Assembly: GCA_964429485.1 (NCBI GenBank)
Contig: CAYSBW010000030.1
Span: forward strand, 1 to 23,499
Origin: JAPLKB01 sp964429485
Lineage (GTDB): Bacteria > Desulfobacterota > Syntrophorhabdia > Syntrophorhabdales > Syntrophorhabdaceae
DNA: 23,499 nucleotides
Reading direction: 5' to 3'
Below, in pieces: positions 1 through 7,717 of the stretch; within the stretch, counting starts at the first letter, position 1, and each line of letters opens with the position of its first letter. A program made the translations under genes and the position numbers. Under the pieces are notes generated by a model, which ran no database searches, was not told the DNA's origin, and saw only the letters and a program-made list of their open reading frames with translations.

Positions 1-2966
1 GTACCATCATCAACACTTGCCAGCCAGTAACCACTGTCTGCTGCCCATGCCGCACCAGTATAATATTCACCGAAACTGCCTGCCCCGCCAAACTTCCCTG
101 TCCATACTGCAGAAGGGTTATTGAACTGGCCGTACAAAGAGATAGCGTATATACCCCAGTTCTGTGCAATATGCGTTACGTTGTTCTTTATGGCCATGGT
201 ATATCCGTCTTTTTCCTGACCTGTCATTATTCCAGCATCTTTAAAATAACCCTCGAAATATGCTCCTTTTCCATCCATGTTGCCCACTGATACGCTGTTG
301 TACAGATCCTGAGGTAAAATATTACCTGTTTCAGTGGCGGTCTTTATCTGTTTTTTCGTAATGTTTCCGTTCAAAAGAAACATATTGTTTGCATTATCAT
401 ATACTGTCCCGGCAAGATCGCCGAACAGATATCCTGCGCTTCCGTCAGGAGCTATATAGACCGCAATATCCTTGCCCGACACCTCAGATCCAACCTTTGC
501 ACCTCCTACAAAACCCCGGTATGCACCCCCATCATAGGTTGTATATGTATTGTTCGAGTAATTGTAGCTGTTTATCCTTGCAAAACCGACGTTCTGCATG
601 CCTGAACCGACAAAGTCCTCAAGCTTGGCAATATTTCCCGCCATTGTATTATAAAAACTCTGGGGCTGGTCCGAGGCAATGATAATTGTCGAGTATGGAG
701 ATAGATCGAGCGACGCGAACTCTGCCGCTGTCTTTACATCATAATCAACGCCGAGTTGATTGAGTATATCGTTGTTTCTTGTCGAATCCCAAGGGTAAGC
801 GTTCTGAAGCAGCAGTACCTTTCCGCCCCCTGATGTAATATATTTGAGCGTATTGGATAATATGGTTAAATTTAAGCCCGAATGTTCTAATGTCTGCATG
901 GAGGCAATAATCTTGCCACCGTTATATGTATATTCTATGCCGGTAGGATGATCGGAACCATCCTTAAAGAACGTTGTCGTTCCTTCAAACAAATTTGTAA
1001 AATAGCCGTGGCTTGCATAGTTCCCTGATACAGGAGAGCTTATGTTCTGTGTGACAGGGTGGTTTGGATCAACAACATAATTGGTATATTGATAATTGTT
1101 TATATGCTGGACACCTCCAGGCAAAAGGGTTGTCCAGTACCCGCTATTCCAGCCCTGATCACAGGCATGTATATCAAGATTACCACCGCCACTTACAAGT
1201 TGCCCCATGTAAGTTACACTTACGGGGCTTCCTGACCATAAGGAATCCGTTCCTCCAAAAAGTCCCTGCAGACGACCTTCAGCAACCTTACTGACAAAAC
1301 TCAAAGGGGCCCCCTCTTTTGTTCCTATTCCCACCATCCTGTACGGGCCGTTTAATGCATCATAGGCGCCTTCATAATATACGCTCTGGGTACCGAGAAA
1401 CAGGGTGGTCATATATTTATTGCTGATATTCATAGTCAGTTTATTATGTGAAGGATCATCGGCAAGTGACGCAGATCCTATCGAATAGTATGAATCATTG
1501 ACCCTTTCGCCATACACTCCGCTCTGGGTGGCATGATTTATATTGTTGTAGCTGCTCCCGCTTAACATCTCCCTGATAACGCCTATGGATTTGCCTCCTG
1601 TTAGATCGGCTTTTATAGTCTTGTTTTCTATTTCATGCTTCGAGGCACTGAAGGTTGCGTCTCCTATAGACCACGCTCCCCGATCGGTTACGGTAAATGT
1701 TTGCATTGTCACATTGTTGGCATCTTTTAAGGCATCGAGCCATGTCTGCCCCTCGGTCAGGGCCATTGTAGTAGCACCTATAAACCTCTTTACAAGCTGT
1801 CCGCTTCCGGTGAATGCTCCGTCTTCTGAATTGCCTGAAGGGCTCGTTGTTAGAAAACCAGCATTACCGTTTTCTACAAGCAATCCTATAGCATTGCCGC
1901 TCCAGGAAGTCCATGAACCGCCTGCATATCCGAGAAATGCTCCGTTTTTCGCGCTGTCTTTGTCTGTATTGCCCTCAAAACCTCCACTCCAGATTCTACT
2001 ATTGTTATTATTGTACGTTCCTTTAAAATCAGCAGCACCTATGGCGTTGTTGTCTTTGATGGAACCATTCATATCAGCCGTTATATTCCCCGATCCCACA
2101 AAATCGTCATTATAAAACTTACCGTCTACCAGTAATCCTGTATAATTAATTGCCGTTGGTTCAGGTGTTGGTTCAGGTGTTGGCTCAGGCGGGAGAGGTT
2201 CCGGTTTTTTTGCTTCTATCACTACTGCCTGAAAATTCTCATTCCTTCCTGCAGACATATTGTCTCCAGAAATTTGATCGCCATCAGCACCGGCTGCATC
2301 GCCACCTGTTGTTAATGTTTCCATGGCGTTCGCCCGGACGGCAATTTCACCTTCTGAGGCGCTTCGAGGAGCAGTAGGGGCACCCGAAGGAGACGATATA
2401 AAAGATATTGTTCCAGCTACAATATTTACAATTTCTTTATCCGGATCATTAGGGTTATATTGATAACCTCTTCCTGTAATAAAAAGGGTTCCTGTTACCA
2501 TATTCATATAAGAAACAATCATGTTGGAACCCCTTATGCCTGCCACTGCATTGGGAGTATGCACTTCATACCTGTTGCCTTCTGCAAAGGCAGCGACCTT
2601 TTTGGTAAACTCTTCACTTGAGATGGCCTGGACCCTTCCTCTGTGCAGCTTGATAACATTACTGCTCTTGTCGCCGTCAAAGAGCGCTTCTTTGATCTCT
2701 GCCCTTGTTCTCGGAGCAATCTTCAAAATATTGCCGTTTATAAATTTTATCTCCGCCCTGCCATCGCTCTTTGCACGATAAATATCTCCTGCATCGACAG
2801 GATCCCCTGCTTTAACCAATGTAACTGTATTTTTCCCCGTTTTGAGTACATCCACCCTACCTTCAAGCAGAGTAATCTTGCCGGCCAGTGCAGCATGAGA
2901 TAAGTTGACAATAAATAAGGAAAAGATAAAAATGATTGTAAGGTTTATGATAAAATGTTTTTTCAT
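1..2966 (-). CDS. Large secreted FecR-domain protein with passenger-like repeats (3' end outside window)
   Basis: An open frame runs without a stop from ATG 2966 to the left edge (988 codons), so the C-terminus is missing. Residues 1-27 form a signal peptide (MKKHFIINL start, hydrophobic core, ending near SHAALA). Residues about 30-200 read as a FecR domain: GKITLLEGRVDVLK, a GDPVDAGD segment, then TPNAVAGIRGS. A Pro/Glu/Thr linker (PEPTPEPTPEPT) sits near residues 260-272. The rest is Gly/Asn/Ser-rich and repetitive, like autotransporter or adhesin passengers. The unit GAFLGYAGG...GNAGFL near residue 330 recurs as GAYRGFVGG...GSAGYL near residue 815. Residues about 590-790 hold two halves of an amidotransferase-like domain in swapped order. 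The start is set by TAAGGAGG, which overlaps the stop of the upstream TPR-barrel gene 10 bases away, so the two are cotranscribed. A surface or outer-membrane role is inferred. FecR-like domain confidence is high; overall function is unknown. Confidence 0.88.
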   Translation of the reverse strand, partial: MKKHFIINLTIIFIFSLFIVNLSHAALAGKITLLEGRVDVLKTGKNTVTLVKAGDPVDAGDIYRAKSDGRAEIKFINGNILKIAPRTRAEIKEALFDGDKSSNVIKLHRGRVQAISSEEFTKKVAAFAEGNRYEVHTPNAVAGIRGSNMIVSYMNMVTGTLFITGRGYQYNPNDPDKEIVNIVAGTISFISSPSGAPTAPRSASEGEIAVRANAMETLTTGGDAAGADGDQISGDNMSAGRNENFQAVVIEAKKPEPLPPEPTPEPTPEPTAINYTGLLVDGKFYNDDFVGSGNITADMNGSIKDNNAIGAADFKGTYNNNNSRIWSGGFEGNTDKDSAKNGAFLGYAGGSWTSWSGNAIGLLVENGNAGFLTTSPSGNSEDGAFTGSGQLVKRFIGATTMALTEGQTWLDALKDANNVTMQTFTVTDRGAWSIGDATFSASKHEIENKTIKADLTGGKSIGVIREMLSGSSYNNINHATQSGVYGERVNDSYYSIGSASLADDPSHNKLTMNISNKYMTTLFLGTQSVYYEGAYDALNGPYRMVGIGTKEGAPLSFVSKVAEGRLQGLFGGTDSLWSGSPVSVTYMGQLVSGGGNLDIHACDQGWNSGYWTTLLPGGVQHINNYQYTNYVVDPNHPVTQNISSPVSGNYASHGYFTNLFEGTTTFFKDGSDHPTGIEYTYNGGKIIASMQTLEHSGLNLTILSNTLKYITSGGGKVLLLQNAYPWDSTRNNDILNQLGVDYDVKTAAEFASLDLSPYSTIIIASDQPQSFYNTMAGNIAKLEDFVGSGMQNVGFARINSYNYSNNTYTTYDGGAYRGFVGGAKVGSEVSGKDIAVYIAPDGSAGYLFGDLAGTVYDNANNMFLLNGNITKKQIKTATETGNILPQDLYNSVSVGNMDGKGAYFEGYFKDAGIMTGQEKDGYTMAIKNNVTHIAQNWGIYAISLYGQFNNPSAVWTGKFGGAGSFGEYYTGAAWAADSGYWLASVDDG
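2156..2191. repeat. Three tandem 12-bp repeats encoding the PEPT linker
   Basis: The unit ttggttcaggtg occurs twice exactly and a third time with two changes (ttggctcaggcg). On the minus strand it encodes the repeated Pro-Glu-Pro-Thr linker between the FecR domain and the passenger-like part. In-frame 12-bp repeats of this kind can change copy number by slippage without breaking the frame. Confidence 0.85.
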
Positions 2967-2976
2967 AGCAGCCTCC

Positions 2977-4554
2977 TTAGAACCTGTATTCTATGCCTAT
3001 TGAGGCAACAGACCTGTCATAATCATATGTGCTTATATTGCAGTTATCCCTTGTGTAGGTTAATTGTCCCATAATATCCATATTTTTGTATAACGAATAG
3101 ATAAGTCCGATAGAATTCGTAAAAGTATCGTCCCTTCTTTCGATATTGAAAATAGTGTTTTCGTGTTTGTATTTTGTAAATGCTGCATCAGATGAATACT
3201 GGAGTTTGAGGTCTTTCTTCAAATGGTAAAGGAAACTCAGGCTGAACCTGTTCTCATTGTAGGACCAGTTGTAACCGTCAGTCATCATATCCGTGTAAGC
3301 ATATTTAATCGCAAAAAGGCCTTTCCCTTCCTTTAGAAAATATGTCCATCCGAGAGAACCGCTGTTGCTATCGCCGTCCCTGTCCTCATTGGGATCCTTA
3401 GGTATGGTTGATTCGGTAGTACTGTAATATTTGTTCCGCATAAACCCGTATGTAAGCTCAAGGATATTGTTTTCATTAACCATATATCTTGCTGTCGGGG
3501 TAAGACCCGCTGTAATAAGATAGCGAGTATCGGACCACCAGTCAAGTTTGTTGAGAAAATCATCGCCTTTTTCTCTTTGCAGGTTGGTATAGCCGAATAT
3601 AAGCGGTAAAGTAAGTCCAAATTTACTGAAATTATAACCCGGGGCAATGCTTAGTGATTGTTGGGCCATGTTGTAATCATCTCTCCTCATATAGCGGTCG
3701 GCAGATATATAATACTGTACTGCAAGATTATAGGGCGTCTTGAATGAAAAAGGTGCAATATAAAGAGCACGAAAGGATGCACTCAAAGCCGTATCTTCCT
3801 GGCCGGAAACCATGGATGCATTGTTGGGATTATCAAAAACCGTACCCGATGCAGGTCGTGCATTAACGTTTGAATCATATTTATAGCCAAGGCTTACGTT
3901 AAACCTGAAAGGTCGTTCAGTTTCTATCTTGTCTGCCACATTCTTTTCATAGTCCCTCGCATATGTTGCAAGGTCAGATGTCGGATCAATGGAAATAAGA
4001 GATTTAAACCGGTTTTGTGATTCCTTCAATTTTCCCGTTTTTAAGTAAACATTTGCAATCTGGAAATCGGCTGCCTGAGTAACAGACCTATCCAATTCCT
4101 TTGCCTTTTCAAATACAGCTATTGCTTCTTCGTTTCTGTTCTGTTTTACAAGTACAAGTCCTTTTAAAAATTGAATCTGTCCCGGTTTTACGCCTTCCTT
4201 TTCAGCCATACCCAACCATTTGTTTGCTTCATCCAGATTGTTTGTCTGATAAAGCACATCGATAAGTTCCACCAGGGCTTCTTTAACCGGGGGAGTTAAT
4301 GTAACTGCATCCCTCAAATACGGAATTGCGCTTTGGTAATTTTCAACCTTTTTATAGGCTATGCCCAGGTAAAACGCAATTACAGTAGAGGCAGGTTCAG
4401 CCTTACGTGCTTCTGTAAGGGTTGCGATGGCTTCCTCATAGTTTTCCTCCTTAAAATCATTAATACCCCTGTCCAAGAGGCTTTCACCATAAAGAAATCC
4501 GGCAAAACAAAAAATGAAGAAACAACACATTAAAACTGCACTACTCTTTTTCAT
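2977..4554 (-). CDS. TPR-repeat outer-membrane beta-barrel protein
   Basis: A protein of 525 residues. I chose ATG 4554, not the upstream in-frame GTG 4563, because AGGTGG lies directly before the ATG and the signal peptide (MKKSSAVLMCCFFIFCFAGF) starts there. Residues about 25-200 contain consecutive TPR units, for example DFKEENYEEAIATLTEARK and AIAYKK/YQSAIPYLRDAV-like helices. From about residue 215 the sequence alternates aromatic and polar residues in the manner of an outer-membrane barrel. It ends in an aromatic strand, SIGIEYRF, with a C-terminal Phe as expected for BAM-dependent insertion. The architecture (periplasmic TPR, then barrel) recalls surface-protein assembly factors such as Slam, but I see no signature that proves the relation. 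It is followed 10 bases later by the giant FecR protein, whose ribosome site overlaps this stop codon, and preceded by the MBL-fold gene. A role in exporting or anchoring the FecR protein is an inference. Confidence 0.85.
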   Translation of the reverse strand: MKKSSAVLMCCFFIFCFAGFLYGESLLDRGINDFKEENYEEAIATLTEARKAEPASTVIAFYLGIAYKKVENYQSAIPYLRDAVTLTPPVKEALVELIDVLYQTNNLDEANKWLGMAEKEGVKPGQIQFLKGLVLVKQNRNEEAIAVFEKAKELDRSVTQAADFQIANVYLKTGKLKESQNRFKSLISIDPTSDLATYARDYEKNVADKIETERPFRFNVSLGYKYDSNVNARPASGTVFDNPNNASMVSGQEDTALSASFRALYIAPFSFKTPYNLAVQYYISADRYMRRDDYNMAQQSLSIAPGYNFSKFGLTLPLIFGYTNLQREKGDDFLNKLDWWSDTRYLITAGLTPTARYMVNENNILELTYGFMRNKYYSTTESTIPKDPNEDRDGDSNSGSLGWTYFLKEGKGLFAIKYAYTDMMTDGYNWSYNENRFSLSFLYHLKKDLKLQYSSDAAFTKYKHENTIFNIERRDDTFTNSIGLIYSLYKNMDIMGQLTYTRDNCNISTYDYDRSVASIGIEYRF

Positions 4555-4596
4555 AATCCCCACCTGGATATTTGGATTAAATTACATACATCACAT

Positions 4597-5361
4597 TTAT
4601 AATTCTATTATAGACCCCTGTTCAAGCATTTTGATATTTTTTCTGTTCAGTGTTTTAAGTTCATCTGAAATCTCATCCATAAATACCGGTTTTATATGGC
4701 TTATATAAACTGGAAAATCACCGAGTCCAAATCTGTCAAGATGATCAACAAGCATGGATAATGTCATATGTCCGGAAAGTCTGGCAAGGCTTTCCATACG
4801 ATTTGGAAATGACACATCAGCAACTATAAACTCTATGCCTTTCTCTTCTCTTGCAATCTCCCAGAACCTTTTTGTCGGCCCTGTATCGGAAGTGAACATA
4901 AAGCCCCTTCCTTCTTCTTTTATTACATAGCCAACCGTATATACCGTATGAGTCATAAGAACAGGTTTTATACTAATATTACCTATGAGCGTTTCTTCTT
5001 CAAGAGCTATTTCCTGCAATTTTATAATTGCATTGTTTACTGATGGTATTATGGTAAAATCAGGCCATATAAGATTATTAAAAAGATTTTTAGAAATAAT
5101 ATTAATAACATTTTGTACACTTAGCAATTTCAGACCTTCCAAGTTCAGCATAGCAAGTTCATCGGCAAGAGCAAAAATACCCTTCACATGATCAATGTGG
5201 GTATGGCTTATAAATATATTCTTTATTTTTGATAACCGGATATCGTCCAGTACTTCTGTAGTTGTACCCGCATCAATTAGCATAGCATCATTTATAAGGA
5301 AAGATGTTGCTCTGTAATTGCCTGTTACATTGCCATAACATCCAAGTATTTCAATTTTCAT
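4597..5361 (-). CDS. MBL-fold hydrolase, class II cyclic-nucleotide phosphodiesterase-like
   Basis: A protein of 254 residues. The metallo-beta-lactamase core is clear: an early LIDAGTT strand (residues about 28-34), the metal motif HTHIDHVKG (about 53-61), a later His in VLMTHTVYTVGY, the metal Asp in FTSDTGPT, and a terminal His in YISHIKP. HxHxDHxxG together with SHIKP resembles class II 3',5'-cAMP phosphodiesterases (yeast PDE1/CpdP type), but the match to that signature is not exact. Hydrolysis of a cyclic nucleotide is therefore likely but unproven; a ribonuclease Z-like or other MBL activity is the alternative. There is no signal peptide, so it should be cytoplasmic. It lies 42 bases upstream of the TPR-barrel gene and is probably the first gene of that operon. 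No Shine-Dalgarno sequence precedes ATG 5361. Confidence 0.75.
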   Translation of the reverse strand: MKIEILGCYGNVTGNYRATSFLINDAMLIDAGTTTEVLDDIRLSKIKNIFISHTHIDHVKGIFALADELAMLNLEGLKLLSVQNVINIISKNLFNNLIWPDFTIIPSVNNAIIKLQEIALEEETLIGNISIKPVLMTHTVYTVGYVIKEEGRGFMFTSDTGPTKRFWEIAREEKGIEFIVADVSFPNRMESLARLSGHMTLSMLVDHLDRFGLGDFPVYISHIKPVFMDEISDELKTLNRKNIKMLEQGSIIEL

Positions 5362-5368
5362 AGCAGTA

Positions 5369-5397
5369 TTTCTATAAATAATCTTTAATTATGTCAA
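5369..5397 (-). promoter_or_regulatory. Candidate sigma70 promoter of the MBL/TPR-barrel/FecR operon
   Basis: On the minus strand TTGACA (5397-5392) is followed after 17 bases by TAGAAA (5374-5369); TATAGA with a 15-base spacer is the alternative -10. Either choice puts transcription start within a few bases of ATG 5361, which suggests a leaderless or nearly leaderless message. Confidence 0.45.
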
Positions 5398-5463
5398 GCT
5401 TATTCATATAATATATTTAATTCCAAGTTATTAAGAACATAATGATTGTCGGGTACATTTACC

Positions 5464-5492
5464 TTGCAAAGTTATACATTTTGATTGATAAT
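5464..5492 (+). promoter_or_regulatory. Candidate sigma70 promoter for the NusG-like/hflX pair
   Basis: TTGCAA (5464-5469), a 17-base spacer and GATAAT (5487-5492) lie 30 bases upstream of ATG 5523. AAGGA sits 8 bases before that ATG. The promoter diverges from that of the MBL-fold gene. Confidence 0.5.
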
Positions 5493-5522
5493 GAGAAACA
5501 CCTGATTTGAAGGAAATATAAT

Positions 5523-6020
5523 ATGAAGAGATGGTTTGTCGTGAGTACAAAACCAAAAAACGAGGATAGAGCTGCATCCAATCTTTTAAGTGGAGGGATA
5601 GAAGTTCTTGCTCCAAAATTGAAAGTAAGAAAATACAAAGACAGAAAATTCATCCATATTATTGAGCAGATGTTCCCGGGATATATTTTTGTAAAATTTC
5701 ATCCTGTAGATGATTTTCACCTTGTGAAATACACAAGAGGAGTAAAAACAATTGTACATTTTGGCAGTAAAATTGTACCTGTACATGATGAAATGATAGA
5801 ATATATCAGATCCAGACTTGAAAACAATATCGCAACAATTGAAAGGAAACAATTTACCAAAGGTGAAAAGGTTCTGGTCAAAGACGGAATTTTCAAAGGA
5901 ATAAGCGGGATATTCGAAAAAGAACTTACGGCAAAAGATCGCGTTATGGTACTTCTTGACAGTGTTAATTTTTCCGGGACTGTTGAAATAGACGCTGATT
6001 TGATTGAAAATGATTCATAA
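5523..6020 (+). CDS. NusG-family specialised transcription factor (RfaH/UpxY-like)
   Basis: A protein of 165 residues. The first 105 residues form the NGN domain: the opening strand KRWFVVSTKPKNEDRAASNL is typical of RfaH and UpxY paralogs (KPxxE/DxRAxxNL), and EQMFPGYIFVKF is the conserved NGN centre. A KOW segment follows at about 110-140 (FTKGEKVLVKDGIFKGISGIFEKE). The family binds RNA polymerase through the NGN domain and reduces pausing or termination. NusG itself normally sits beside secE and ribosomal protein genes, which are absent here, so this is more likely an operon-specific paralog. A good ribosome site (AAGGA) fixes the start. hflX begins 38 bases downstream, and the pair probably shares a transcript. 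The target operon cannot be told from the sequence. Confidence 0.82.
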   Translation: MKRWFVVSTKPKNEDRAASNLLSGGIEVLAPKLKVRKYKDRKFIHIIEQMFPGYIFVKFHPVDDFHLVKYTRGVKTIVHFGSKIVPVHDEMIEYIRSRLENNIATIERKQFTKGEKVLVKDGIFKGISGIFEKELTAKDRVMVLLDSVNFSGTVEIDADLIENDS

Positions 6021-6058
6021 TCGTTCTTGACAACTTAAGTGTATTTTAGAGGTAAACC

Positions 6059-7717
6059 ATAGAAATTTACGGTAATACAAAGGGGCTTAGCCATCTCATC
6101 AAAAGAAGGCTCCTCAATCTATACGAAAAAATAATTGAACCTTCACAAATTATCAACTTTGACACAGCTAAAAACATGATACAAATTTCAAAGGAAATAT
6201 CCCGTCAGATAGGTGTTGTGATAAACAGGAGAGGTATTGTTGAAAATGTTGTAATCGGTGAAAAGCAAAGGATAAAAATACCCGGGCTTGTAACAAACAG
6301 GGTTGGACGGGAAAGATTCAGAGGTGTACGATTTATCCATACACACCTGGAGGGAGAACTTCTTTCAAAAGAGGATTTAACCGACCTTTCTATATTGCAG
6401 CTTGATCTCATAGCTTCCATATTCAAAAGAAAAGGTGAATCAACAGAGATGATACATATAAGTCATCTTATGCCTGAAAGCAACAAAGGGAAGGCTTGGG
6501 AATTTATTGGACCCCTTTATATAAACGAGCTTGAAATTAATTTTACCAGCCTTATAAATGAGCTTGAAAATGAGTTTACCAAAAAGAGGGGGGGTCTTTA
6601 TTCGCTTGATGAAGACAGGGAAAAAACAATCCTTGTCTGCATTGCATTGCCCGGCAAATACAAGGACATTGAAGAAAATATGGCAGAAATAACAGGTCTC
6701 TGTTATTCGGCGGGAATAAATGTACTTGATACTATAATACAAAAACCAAAGGAACTTCATCCGAAATACCTTATAGGAAAAGGCAAGCTGGAAGAAATAA
6801 TACTGAAATGCCGACAGCAGGGGGCTGGCCTCCTTGTTTTTGATGAAGGACTGACATCGGGACAAATAAAAAACATATCAGCAATGACAGAGTTAAAGGT
6901 TATTGACAGGAACCAGTTGATACTCGATATTTTTGCTCAGAGAGCAAATACTAATGAATCAAAAATCCAAGTTGAACTTGCACAGCTTAACTATATTCTC
7001 CCCCGCCTTGCAGATAAAAATACAGCACTTTCAAGGCTCACAGGGGGTATAGGTACAAGAGGGCCGGGAGAAACAAAACTTGAAGTTAATAAAAGCAGAA
7101 TAAGATCAAGGATTTCCTTTCTTGAAAAAAAACTTGAGGAAATACGACAAATAAGAAAAAAAAAGAGGCAGAAAAGAAAAAGCTCAGGGATACCAATAGT
7201 ATCAATTATCGGGTATACCAATTCCGGTAAGTCAACATTGCTTAATCTGCTTACAAAAAGTAAAGTTGAAACAGAGGACAAATCTTTCAGCACATTAAAC
7301 CCTACAACAAGGCTCATAAAATATCCTGAAAGAAAAAAAATAATCGTAACAGACACGGTTGGATTTATCAAAGACCTGCCGGAAGTTCTTCTCAAAGCTT
7401 TCATTGCCACCCTTGAAGAATTGGAAGATGCCGATATTCTGTTGCACCTCGTGGACATAAGTTCGACTGACTTTGAAGAAAAGATGGATGTTGTAAAAAA
7501 AATTATTAAACTATTAGACTTGAACGAAAAAAAAGTATTAACTGTTTTGAACAAGACGGATAAAATAGACAAAACATTTCTCGACCGTATAGAAGACCGT
7601 TATCAGGCAATATCCATATCATGTATTAAAAAAGAAGGCATGGAAAGATTAATTCAAAAAATTGAAATAGAACTTCTTGAAGAACAATTTAAGGATGGTT
7701 TTCCAGCAAGGACATGA
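6059..7717 (+). CDS. hflX: GTPase HflX, N-terminally extended form, apparent ATA start
   Basis: HflX is a ribosome-binding GTPase that splits stalled or stress-damaged ribosomes. The signatures are complete: GPGETKLE in the HflX domain, then G1 GYTNSGKST, G3 DTVGF and G4 NKTD, with a basic helix (RKKKRQKRK) before the G domain. The first in-frame ATG is at 6176. The 38 codons upstream of it are open and encode EIYGNTKGL..., which matches the usual beginning of the long deltaproteobacterial form. The frame is closed by TAA at 6053, and the only codon that fits the spacing is ATA 6059, with GAGG ending 6 bases before it. From ATA the product is 552 residues, the usual length; from ATG 6176 it is 513. 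The 3' end overlaps the convergent thioesterase gene by 29 bases. The identity is secure, the start is not. Confidence 0.9.
   Translation: MEIYGNTKGLSHLIKRRLLNLYEKIIEPSQIINFDTAKNMIQISKEISRQIGVVINRRGIVENVVIGEKQRIKIPGLVTNRVGRERFRGVRFIHTHLEGELLSKEDLTDLSILQLDLIASIFKRKGESTEMIHISHLMPESNKGKAWEFIGPLYINELEINFTSLINELENEFTKKRGGLYSLDEDREKTILVCIALPGKYKDIEENMAEITGLCYSAGINVLDTIIQKPKELHPKYLIGKGKLEEIILKCRQQGAGLLVFDEGLTSGQIKNISAMTELKVIDRNQLILDIFAQRANTNESKIQVELAQLNYILPRLADKNTALSRLTGGIGTRGPGETKLEVNKSRIRSRISFLEKKLEEIRQIRKKKRQKRKSSGIPIVSIIGYTNSGKSTLLNLLTKSKVETEDKSFSTLNPTTRLIKYPERKKIIVTDTVGFIKDLPEVLLKAFIATLEELEDADILLHLVDISSTDFEEKMDVVKKIIKLLDLNEKKVLTVLNKTDKIDKTFLDRIEDRYQAISISCIKKEGMERLIQKIEIELLEEQFKDGFPART

Noticed and set aside
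1585..2115. A 176-codon plus-strand frame
   Set aside because: It lies fully antisense to the FecR protein gene, whose frame is continuous with a signal peptide and recognisable domains. The plus-strand translation has no domain and no ribosome site.
4514..4708. A 64-codon plus-strand frame with hydrophobic, membrane-like composition
   Set aside because: It is the reverse of the signal-peptide region of the TPR-barrel gene and the end of the MBL gene; the hydrophobicity is a by-product of AT-rich antisense codons.
6991..7572. A 193-codon minus-strand frame
   Set aside because: It is antisense to the G domain of hflX, which has all GTPase motifs.
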